6,015 nt of DNA from JACCTH01 sp035250485 (GTDB taxonomy: Bacteria > Actinomycetota > Acidimicrobiia > Spongiisociales > ZC4RG35): contig DATFFB010000221.1 of assembly GCA_035250485.1 (NCBI GenBank), positions 1-6,015 of the forward strand, written 5' to 3'. A program made the translations under genes and the position numbers. The notes beneath the pieces are model-generated. The model saw only the letters and a program-made list of their open reading frames with translations. It had not been told where the DNA came from and did no database searches. Shown in pieces: positions 1 to 5,725 of this stretch. Within the stretch, counting starts at the first letter, position 1. Each line of letters starts with the position of its first letter.

Positions 1-315
1 GGAAACATCGTCTCGGTGATCGCCCCGCTCCGCCTGCCCCGGGAGGGAACCGACGTCTTTGCGCAGGCGACCGAGCAGGGCCTCCTGGCATTGCTGGCGC
101 AGATGGGATCGTTCTTGATGATCGGGCTGCTGCTCGTACCCCCGTCGGTGGCAGTGGTGCTCGCCGTCGCCTTCGGTCAGGTGCTCGATCCCGTCCTTGT
201 CACCGCCTTCTGCTTCCTCTATGGAGTCGGGATCTACTCGGTCGCCCTCTGGGTGGCTGGGATCCTCTTACGACGACGGGTGCCCGAGGTCGTCGCTTGG
301 GTCCAAGTCCAATAG
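1..315 (+). CDS. C-terminal fragment of a multi-pass membrane protein, probably ABC-2-type transporter permease
   Basis: The reading frame is open from the first base and ends at TAG 313-315, leaving 104 residues of a protein that begins outside the window. The fragment starts with GNIVSVIAPLRLP, followed by a polar stretch, a long hydrophobic block at about residues 28-60 (probably a helical hairpin) and another membrane helix at about 63-90. It ends in an RRR cluster and a short cytoplasmic-looking tail. The Gly-Asn-hydrophobic-Ser motif followed by a Pro/Arg segment and two or three terminal helices resembles the C-terminal end of ABC-2 exporter permeases, but this is family resemblance from memory, not proof. 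An internal GTG at 16 could be mistaken for a start; the frame is open upstream of it and the text before it matches the motif. It is separated from the next gene by a repeat-built hairpin, so it is probably a separate transcription unit. Confidence 0.6.
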   Translation, partial: GNIVSVIAPLRLPREGTDVFAQATEQGLLALLAQMGSFLMIGLLLVPPSVAVVLAVAFGQVLDPVLVTAFCFLYGVGIYSVALWVAGILLRRRVPEVVAWVQVQ

Positions 316-379
316 ATCAGACATCAGATTTCAGACATCAGATTTCTGGACATCTGATATCTGATATCTGACATCTCTT
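314..379. repeat. Heptad-built imperfect inverted repeat (possible terminator)
   Basis: The left arm contains a perfect 14-base tandem duplication, CAGACATCAGATTT, at 318-331 and 332-345. It is made of the 7-base units CAGACAT and CAGATTT. The right arm at 352-379 is a run of 7-base units: ATCTGAT, ATCTGAT, ATCTGAC, ATCTCTT. Bases 319-343 can pair with 352-376 (21 of 25 positions) around an 8-base loop at 344-351. It is clearly AT-richer than the surrounding DNA. It begins on the stop codon of the upstream membrane-protein gene and ends about 12 bases before the nucleotidase start. It could act as a terminator or mRNA-end hairpin, but no T tract follows, so that role is inferred. Confidence 0.75.
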
Positions 380-390
380 AGTCTCCGGGG

Positions 391-954
391 GTGCGACTTG
401 GAATCGACCTCGACGGGGTAGTGGCCGATTTCAATGCCGGCTGGATCAGTCGTTATAACACCCAGTACGGGGCCGAACTCCCCTCCGATGCGGTCAAGGG
501 CTGGGATGCCATCCCCTCTCTGACCCACTTCGAGGACATGCGAGCCTTCTGGAAATGGGCTCGCGATCACGACGGGCACTCGCTCTTCCGACACCTGGAG
601 CCATATCCCGACGCGGTGGAGTCGCTCTGGAATCTGATCAAAGCCCGCCACCAGGTTGTGATCATCACCACCAAGCCGGGGTGGGCGATTCATGACACGT
701 TTGCCTGGATAGCCCAACACCAGATTCCAACCCGGGAGGTCCACATCCTCGAGCAGAAATGGACCGTCGATTGCGACATCTATCTCGACGATGGTCCTCA
801 TGTCTTGAAGGAGCTGGTGGCCCGCCGCTCGGAGCGCACGATTTGTCGGTTCGTGCGGCCGTGGAACGAGCCACTCGATGGAGCGGTCGACATCGAATCG
901 TGGCCCGACTTCCTCAATCTGGTCGCTCGATCCCGCCCGGCAGACCGGCACTAA
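391..954 (+). CDS. HAD-superfamily 5'(3')-deoxyribonucleotidase, NT5C type
   Basis: The product has 187 residues and is probably a cytosolic, Mg-dependent phosphatase that removes phosphate from (deoxy)nucleoside monophosphates. HAD motif I is DLDGVVADF at residues 6-14, with nucleophile Asp6 and acid/base Asp8. Motif II is IITTKP at 91-96. A conserved-type lysine is at 123, within EQKWTVDCD. Motif IV is DIYLDDGP at 129-136 with Asp133/Asp134. A later RPWN at 156-159 matches the PWN seen near the end of NT5C proteins. The length fits the family (about 180-200). GTG 391 is chosen because it places motif I at the very N-terminus, as is usual. Only a short GGGG precedes it directly, so it has no properly spaced Shine-Dalgarno and may be leaderless or weakly translated. 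Related HAD proteins have been annotated only as putative nucleotidases, so the exact substrate is uncertain. Confidence 0.85.
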   Translation: MRLGIDLDGVVADFNAGWISRYNTQYGAELPSDAVKGWDAIPSLTHFEDMRAFWKWARDHDGHSLFRHLEPYPDAVESLWNLIKARHQVVIITTKPGWAIHDTFAWIAQHQIPTREVHILEQKWTVDCDIYLDDGPHVLKELVARRSERTICRFVRPWNEPLDGAVDIESWPDFLNLVARSRPADRH

Positions 955-968
955 CGATTATGTTGGCC

Positions 969-994
969 CGGGCGGACGATCCGCCCGTTCCTTC
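969..994 (+). terminator. GC hairpin in the leader of the binding-protein gene (candidate terminator or attenuator)
   Basis: CGGGCGGA (969-976) and TCCGCCCG (980-987) form a perfect 8-bp stem around the 3-base loop CGA. The pyrimidine-rich stretch TTCCTTC (988-994) follows. It lies 15 bases after the nucleotidase stop codon and 3 bases before the ribosome binding site of the binding-protein gene. It could end the nucleotidase transcript or act as an attenuator in the importer leader. The T content after the stem is modest, so the function is uncertain. Confidence 0.4.
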
Positions 995-996
995 AC

Positions 997-1002
997 AAGG
1001 AG
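997..1002 (+). promoter_or_regulatory. Strong ribosome binding site for the binding-protein gene
   Basis: AAGGAG lies 8 bases before the GTG at 1011. It is one of only two strong Shine-Dalgarno sites seen in the window and fixes this start. The other is the site before the permease. Confidence 0.85.
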
Positions 1003-1010
1003 TCACATAA

Positions 1011-2105
1011 GTGCAAAAGAAACTGGTGATCCTGACCTTGCTCGCCCTGGTGCTTGGCGCCTGTGGCGGTGGCACGAGTGCCACGACTGCCGAGGTAGAG
1101 GACACCACCCCCACGACGATGGCCGAGGTCACCACCACTGCCGCCGCCTCGACGACTGCGGCCGCCAGCGGCCTGGGCACCCCTGAGAACCCGATCCAGG
1201 TTCTCTTCGTGCCCTCCGTCGAGGCCGAGGTGATCGTCAGCGGCGGCGAGGTGATGAAGAACGCGTTGGAGGAAGCGACCGGCCTCACCTTCGAGGTATC
1301 GGTACCGACCTCCTATGCCGCCACGATCGAGGAGATGTGTGCAGCACCCGATCGGACCATGGGATTCATCCCCGGGCTCGGCTACGTGCTGGCCGCCAAT
1401 CTCTGTGGTGTAGACGTTGGCTTCAAAGCCGTCCGGTTCGGTTATGACGTCTACTGGGCGCAGTTCCTCGTTCCTCGTGATTCGGAGATCGCTTCGATCG
1501 ACGATCTCGCCGGGCGCAGCTGGGCCTATCCGGATCCGGGCTCGACTTCGGGCTATATGGTCCCGTTGCTCGAGCTGCAAGAGGCGGGAGTCGAGCCGGG
1601 AGCGACCGTCGAAGCCGGTGGACACCCGCAGGCAGCTCTGGCCGTCTATCGCGGCGATGCTGACTTCGCCACCACCTTCTATTCGCCGCCGCTCTTGCCG
1701 GAGGGCGAGTGGGCGGAGGGAGATCCGCCGGACATCCCCGACGAGCTGGTGCCCGACTGCGCCGTCACCGCCGATGACGAGCTCTGGTGTGGCGAATACC
1801 GAGTCCTCGATGCCCGGGCCAGTGCTCGGGACGAGGCTCCCGACATCGTCCAGCAGGTGAAGATCCTGTCGATCACCCAAGGCATACCCAACGACACCCT
1901 CTCGTTCGGTCCGGAGTTCCCCTCCGACTTGCGAGCGCAGATCGAGGACGCCTTGGTGGCCTTCTCCGCGACCCCGGAGTGGGAGGAGTCGATCGGCAAT
2001 CAGGACTTCTACGGCTGGACCGGTATCAACCCGGCCGAAGATGCTGAGTACGACGGCCTGCGAACGATCGTTGACTTGGTCGGCATCGACCTCGACAGTC
2101 TCTAA
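1011..2105 (+). CDS. phnD: PhnD-family ABC importer substrate-binding lipoprotein (phosphonate/phosphite/phosphate-like)
   Basis: This 364-residue protein is the extracytoplasmic receptor of the importer. Residues 1-17 are a lipoprotein signal peptide (two lysines, hydrophobic core) ending in lipobox LGAC, with Cys18 as the lipid-anchored residue. A Thr/Ala-rich low-complexity tether covers about residues 19-54. The binding domain then runs from about 57 to 364. Family motifs include YPDPGSTSGYMVP (173-185), whose Ser-Thr-Ser turn contacts the oxyanion in PhnD proteins, GGHPQAALAVYRGDADFA (203-220) with the expected His205, and TQGIPNDTLSF (289-299). Four cysteines besides the anchor (110, 132, 250, 260) could make two disulfides. 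Residues about 223-262 look like an insertion relative to typical PhnD, with Cys250 and Cys260 near its end. The ATPase and permease genes follow. PhnD-like receptors bind phosphonates, phosphite, hypophosphite or phosphate, and the ligand cannot be assigned here. GTG start, set by the AAGGAG site. Confidence 0.87.
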   Translation: MQKKLVILTLLALVLGACGGGTSATTAEVEDTTPTTMAEVTTTAAASTTAAASGLGTPENPIQVLFVPSVEAEVIVSGGEVMKNALEEATGLTFEVSVPTSYAATIEEMCAAPDRTMGFIPGLGYVLAANLCGVDVGFKAVRFGYDVYWAQFLVPRDSEIASIDDLAGRSWAYPDPGSTSGYMVPLLELQEAGVEPGATVEAGGHPQAALAVYRGDADFATTFYSPPLLPEGEWAEGDPPDIPDELVPDCAVTADDELWCGEYRVLDARASARDEAPDIVQQVKILSITQGIPNDTLSFGPEFPSDLRAQIEDALVAFSATPEWEESIGNQDFYGWTGINPAEDAEYDGLRTIVDLVGIDLDSL

Positions 2106-2119
2106 GCCCGTCATCGTTT

Positions 2120-2162
2120 CTGTGAGGATTTACGCGGCCCCAGGCCGCGTAAATCCTCACAG
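2120..2162. terminator. Perfect 20-bp palindrome between binding-protein and ATPase genes
   Basis: Bases 2120-2139 are exactly complementary to 2143-2162 around the 3-base loop CCA (2140-2142). It lies 14 bases after the binding-protein stop codon and 18 bases before the ATPase start. No T run follows (next bases TTACATCA), so it is not a classic intrinsic terminator. In ABC importer operons such a hairpin after the binding-protein gene often protects the upstream mRNA end and lowers expression of the membrane components, and I infer that role here. Its edge is also close enough to the ATPase start to affect initiation. Confidence 0.75.
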
Positions 2163-2180
2163 TTACATCAGCGGTCGCAA

Positions 2181-2933
2181 ATGCTGCGAGTAGAAAACCT
2201 CACCAAGGTCTACGACGACGGGACTCTCGCGCTCAAAGAAGTCTCTTTCGAAGTCCCCGATGGCCAGTTCCTGGCCGTCATCGGTCTCTCGGGCTCGGGC
2301 AAGTCGACCCTGCTGCGTTGCATCAATCGCCTGGTGGAGCCAACCTCGGGCAAGATCTTCTGGAACGACGAGGATGTCACTGCCGCCCCCCAGGAGGACC
2401 TGCGTCAGGTCCGTCGCCGAATCGGGATGGTTTTCCAGCACTTCAACCTGGTCCATCGCTCGACCGTCATCACCAATGTTCTCGCTGGCCGCCTGGGTTA
2501 TGTCAACCCGGCGCTTTCCATCCTCAACCGTTTCCCGAAAGAGGATGTGCAGAAGGCGATAGCCCAACTCGAAAGGGTGGGCCTGGCTGAGAAAGCCAAA
2601 GCTCGGGCCGATGAGCTTTCTGGGGGACAACAACAGAGGGTCGGCATTGCCAGGGCGATGATGCAGGACCCGGAGATGATCCTGGCTGACGAACCGGTGG
2701 CCAGCCTTGATCCGGTCCTTGCCCACTCGATCATGCAATACCTGGAGCGCATCAATACCGACGACGGGGTGACGGTCCTTTGCAGCCTTCACTTCCTCGA
2801 CCTGGTTCACCGCTACGCCGACCGCGCAATTGCCCTCAATCGGGGCGAGCTGGTCTTCGACGGCGAGCCCAAAGCGATCGACGACGATCGCTTCAAGGCG
2901 ATCTACGGGCAGGAGGCGGAGCGGGTTGGCTGA
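2181..2933 (+). CDS. phnC: PhnC-family ABC importer ATP-binding protein
   Basis: This 250-residue cytoplasmic ATPase powers the importer. All core ABC elements are present in order: Walker A GLSGSGKST (35-43), Q-loop Gln86 in GMVFQHFNL, the PhnC-type segment VHRSTVITNVLAGRLG (91-106), signature LSGGQQQR (146-153), Walker B MILADEP (166-172) with catalytic Glu171, D-loop SLDP (175-178) and H-loop His204. The segment between Q-loop and signature and the ending YADRAIALNRGELVFDGEP match PhnC more closely than other ABC ATPases. The H-loop text is SLHFLDLV where PhnC commonly has NLHQVDLA, a mild departure. ATG 2181 gives the usual beginning MLRVENLTKVY. No clear Shine-Dalgarno lies in the 18 bases between the palindrome and the start, so translation may be modest. 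Its 3' end overlaps the permease gene by 8 bases. Confidence 0.92.
   Translation: MLRVENLTKVYDDGTLALKEVSFEVPDGQFLAVIGLSGSGKSTLLRCINRLVEPTSGKIFWNDEDVTAAPQEDLRQVRRRIGMVFQHFNLVHRSTVITNVLAGRLGYVNPALSILNRFPKEDVQKAIAQLERVGLAEKAKARADELSGGQQQRVGIARAMMQDPEMILADEPVASLDPVLAHSIMQYLERINTDDGVTVLCSLHFLDLVHRYADRAIALNRGELVFDGEPKAIDDDRFKAIYGQEAERVG
2911..2916 (+). promoter_or_regulatory. Ribosome binding site deciding the permease TTG start
   Basis: AGGAGG inside the end of the ATPase gene lies 9 bases before TTG 2926. It decides the permease start. The other in-frame candidate upstream, TTG 2830, would add 32 residues that are only the ATPase gene read in another frame. Confidence 0.85.
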
Positions 2934-4734
2934 TCCCGGCAATAAACGGCCGCCGTGGGTTTGGCCCGCCGTCATCCTGGGCCTCGTCATCTTCGCCTAT
3001 GGCTTCTGGGTCACCGAGGTCAACCTCGATCAGATCCGGGACGAAACCCGAAGGGTTGGTTTGGTCCGCATCCTCCGCGCTCTCGCTCGACCCGAGATTC
3101 TGGAGCAGGATCTGGAGGAAACCAGCATCGAAACACCGATTGCCATTCCCTGTAATACGGACCTTTTGTCCAGTTCGGGAGGCGACGCGGACGCTCGGCT
3201 AACGGTCGACCCGGCATGTGCGGAGCCCCGATCGGTTGTGCAGGTCAGCGGAACCGGGTTCGCACCCACCACCGAGGTAAGGGTCTTTCTGGTTCCCGAG
3301 TCATTGGTGCAGTTGCGCCTTGCCGAGGTCCGAACCGATGGCGCCGGCGAATTCAGCACCGAGGTCCGGCTTCCCAACCGACCGTCGGAGTCCGCTCAAA
3401 CCATCCGGGTCGTGAGCACTCAGCCGGTCGGGAGCCCTCGCTGGACGCAGACCGCCCGCGACACGCTCGACAAGATCATCGAGACCGTCTTCCTCGCCTT
3501 GATCGCCACCACCTTCGCCACCCTGCTGGCGGTGCCGCTTTCGTTTCTGGCGGCGCGAAACCTGATGGAGGACATCCAGAGCACGGTGACGAATGTCGCT
3601 CTCAGCCTCATCGCCCTTCCATTGGGGGTAGCCGGTGGCATCGTCGCCGCCAACCTGGCCGGACGGGTCGCTCGAGCGATCGGCGACGAGCCATGGCTCG
3701 GGCTCGCTGGTCTCCTGGTCACACTGGTAGCCGGAGCCTTCATCCTGCGCCGAGCGATTCCGGCCGAGGAAACGGAGAGGCCCTCTCCTGCCCAGCGAAC
3801 CCAGCGGGCAGTGCTCCTGGTCCTCGTGTTCCTGCTGGTGATGCTCGGCCTTTACCTGGCAGCAAGCCTCCTTCAAGAATTGGGCGCCTGGCTCGAGCCC
3901 CGCTTAGGTGTTTTCCGATTCCTCGGCGCTTTTCTCGGCACTGCCGGCGAGTTGGTCTCCTTCGGGTTGGTGGTGGCTTCCGCCGTCTTCGGAGGCGGGG
4001 TGTTGGTCATGATCTTCAACCGCTTCGGCCATGGGTTGCGCAAGCGGCTTTCCGATGCCGCCCTCAATACTCTCGCCATCCCCTTGGCCATGGTGGCGGG
4101 AGCGCTGTGGGCAATCTTGATGGCCCGGGCGATCGCTTGGTTCTACGAATGGAGCGATCTCAACCGAACCCTCTGGATCCCGTTGATCGTCGGCGCCCTG
4201 GCGGGGCTTTGGGTGGCTTTTCGGGTCCGCGGGCGACCAACCGTCCGACTCGGGCTGGGGATCTACTACATCACCCGCACCGTCTTCAATGTCTTGCGAG
4301 CCATCGAACCGCTGATCATGGCGATCGTCTTCGTTGTCTGGGTCGGCATCGGTCCCTTCGCCGGCGCCCTGGCCCTCGCCCTTCACACGATCGCCGCTCT
4401 GGCCAAGCTCTACTCCGAGCAGGTGGAGTCGATCAGCGCCGGGCCCTTGGAAGCGGTGAGGGCAACCGGTGCGAACCGGCTTCAGAACGTGGTGTACGCA
4501 GTTGTTCCCCAGATCATCCCGCCGTACATCTCCTTCACCATGTATCGCTGGGACATCAACGTGCGCATGTCCACCATCATCGGCTTTGTCGGCGGTGGTG
4601 GGATCGGCTTCCTGCTGCAGCAGAACATCAACCTTCTCGATTACCGGGCCGCGGCGGCCCAGATCCTCGCCATCGCCATCGTCGTTGCGGCCATGGACTG
4701 GCTGAGCTCGCGCATCCGGGCGCGCTATGTCTGA
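2926..4734 (+). CDS. phnE: Oversized PhnE-family ABC permease with Ig-like ectodomain and six-helix insertion
   Basis: This 602-residue inner-membrane protein forms the import channel; ordinary PhnE has about 260-290 residues. TM1 is at about 12-28. An external segment (about 30-178) then contains a beta-rich stretch at 91-165 (SGTGFAPTTEVRVFL, then DGAGEFSTEVRLP) that looks like an Ig/IPT-type sandwich. The core helix ETVFLALIATTFATLLAVPL leads into SFLAARN (206-212). In normal PhnE this is followed closely by a segment like YYITRTVFNVLRAIEPLIMAI, but here that begins only at 447. Between them lie six extra helices, roughly 222-242, 257-275, 295-315, 342-363, 382-405 and 417-433. The core resumes with GIGPFAGALALALHTIAAL, the ATPase-coupling EAA-type loop at about 507-532 (PLEAVRATGANRLQ to QIIP), YRWDINVRMSTIIGFVGGGGIG and a last helix at 577-593. 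No second permease gene is seen, so a homodimer is inferred. It starts with TTG, overlapping the ATPase gene, and ends overlapping the dGTPase-like gene. Confidence 0.88.
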   Translation: MADPGNKRPPWVWPAVILGLVIFAYGFWVTEVNLDQIRDETRRVGLVRILRALARPEILEQDLEETSIETPIAIPCNTDLLSSSGGDADARLTVDPACAEPRSVVQVSGTGFAPTTEVRVFLVPESLVQLRLAEVRTDGAGEFSTEVRLPNRPSESAQTIRVVSTQPVGSPRWTQTARDTLDKIIETVFLALIATTFATLLAVPLSFLAARNLMEDIQSTVTNVALSLIALPLGVAGGIVAANLAGRVARAIGDEPWLGLAGLLVTLVAGAFILRRAIPAEETERPSPAQRTQRAVLLVLVFLLVMLGLYLAASLLQELGAWLEPRLGVFRFLGAFLGTAGELVSFGLVVASAVFGGGVLVMIFNRFGHGLRKRLSDAALNTLAIPLAMVAGALWAILMARAIAWFYEWSDLNRTLWIPLIVGALAGLWVAFRVRGRPTVRLGLGIYYITRTVFNVLRAIEPLIMAIVFVVWVGIGPFAGALALALHTIAALAKLYSEQVESISAGPLEAVRATGANRLQNVVYAVVPQIIPPYISFTMYRWDINVRMSTIIGFVGGGGIGFLLQQNINLLDYRAAAAQILAIAIVVAAMDWLSSRIRARYV

Positions 4735-5725
4735 GTTCCTACGGCGCACCCGCGAGATACGAGAAGAAGCCGAGAAGTCGTTGGCCCCAGCCGCTACTCG
4801 TGCCACCGAAAGCAAGGGACGGGTCGAGGACGAAGAGCCCGACGAATACCGCACGGCCTACGAGCGCGATCGCGACCGCATCATCCACACCAAGGCCTTC
4901 CGCCGGCTCAAACACAAGACCCAGGTCTTCATCAATCCCGAAGGCGACCACTTCGTCACCCGACTGACCCACACGCTGCAGGTCACCCAGATAGGAAGAT
5001 CGATGGCCGCCAGCCTCGGACTTAACGAGGCTCTCACAGAGGCGATCTGTCTCGGTCACGACGTCGGCCATTCCCCCTTCGGTCACACCGGCGAAGAGGC
5101 ACTTGCTCCGTATGTCGAAGGTGAGTGGCTGCACTCCGCACACTCGGTCCGGGTCCTGTCGGTGCTCGAACCGCAGAACCTGTCCTGGGAGGTGATCGAT
5201 GGGATCCGGTCCCACTCCTGGAAGATCACTCCGCCCCCTTCGACTCCCGAGGGGATGCTCTGTCGTTTCGCCGACCGCATCGCCTATCTCACCCACGACT
5301 TTGCCGATGCGATCAGGGCCGGCCTGATCGGACTCGCCGACTTGCCATCACCGGTCGTGGCTCACTTCGGCGACACCAGCCGGGAATGGATCAACCACAT
5401 GATCCGGGCGGTGGTGGATCACAGTATCGAGGTGGGTGAGGTCCATATGAACCCGCAGACCCTGGAGACGATGCACAAGCTGCGCGGCTTCATGTTCGAG
5501 AAGGTCTATCTGCGGCCGGAGGCAGAGTTCCAGAAGGAGCGAGCGATCGTCGTTATCCGCAACCTGGTCGACTACTTCTCCCACCACCCCGACGAGGTGC
5601 CCGAATCAACCACCGTTCCTGAGGCCGACCCGGTTACCGCCGCGATCGACTTCGTTGCCGGGATGACCGATCGCTATGCCATCACCGCCCACGATCGCCT
5701 TTTCCGCCCCCGCCTCTTCGACTGA
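4727..5725 (+). CDS. dgt: dGTPase-like HD-domain deoxynucleoside triphosphate triphosphohydrolase
   Basis: This 332-residue, probably cytosolic enzyme belongs to the family that splits dNTPs to deoxynucleoside plus tripolyphosphate. The family N-terminus is RTAYERDRDRIIHTKAFRRLKHKTQVF (42-68). The HD metal-site residues are His82 (RLTHTLQV), His111-Asp112 (GHDVGHSPFGHTGE) and Asp183 (FADRIAYLTHD), so the active site looks intact. Typical members have a GGFEHN-type motif before SLRVV; here the segment reads EWLHSAHSVRVL (133-144), a divergence that might affect substrate or allosteric specificity. The protein is at the short end for the family (often 370-500). ATG 4727 overlaps the permease stop by 8 bases and has no Shine-Dalgarno, which suggests translation by coupling. 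In many actinobacteria a dgt-like gene sits beside primase; here it follows an importer. Activity on dGTP specifically is not established for the short bacterial forms. Confidence 0.88.
   Translation: MSEFLRRTREIREEAEKSLAPAATRATESKGRVEDEEPDEYRTAYERDRDRIIHTKAFRRLKHKTQVFINPEGDHFVTRLTHTLQVTQIGRSMAASLGLNEALTEAICLGHDVGHSPFGHTGEEALAPYVEGEWLHSAHSVRVLSVLEPQNLSWEVIDGIRSHSWKITPPPSTPEGMLCRFADRIAYLTHDFADAIRAGLIGLADLPSPVVAHFGDTSREWINHMIRAVVDHSIEVGEVHMNPQTLETMHKLRGFMFEKVYLRPEAEFQKERAIVVIRNLVDYFSHHPDEVPESTTVPEADPVTAAIDFVAGMTDRYAITAHDRLFRPRLFD

Noticed and set aside
314..379. Repeat block as a small CRISPR array
   Set aside because: Units are 7 or 14 bases with no unique spacers and the arms are inverted; no cas gene is present.
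331..951. 206-codon - strand frame opposite the nucleotidase
   Set aside because: The + strand product has all HAD motifs, whereas this frame has none.
955..968. Possible -10 promoter element (GATTAT or TATGTT) before the importer
   Set aside because: No matching -35 region at a sensible distance, and the element is weak; not supportable from sequence alone.
993..2114. Long open frame on the - strand opposite the binding-protein gene
   Set aside because: It mirrors the codon phase of a well-supported lipoprotein gene, as is common in GC-rich DNA. It shows no recognisable motif, signal or ribosome site.
2830..2925. Upstream TTG as permease start
   Set aside because: The added residues are the ATPase gene read in another frame, with no ribosome site at proper spacing. 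TTG 2926 has an excellent one.
3904..4854. 316-codon - strand frame opposite the permease
   Set aside because: It is polar, Asp/Gly/Arg-rich text typical of the antisense of membrane-protein codons, with no start signal or known motif.
3216..4967. 583-codon + strand frame overlapping the permease and the dGTPase-like gene
   Set aside because: Its product is Arg/Pro/His-rich with no domain. It runs through two strongly supported genes in another frame, so it is a GC-driven shadow.
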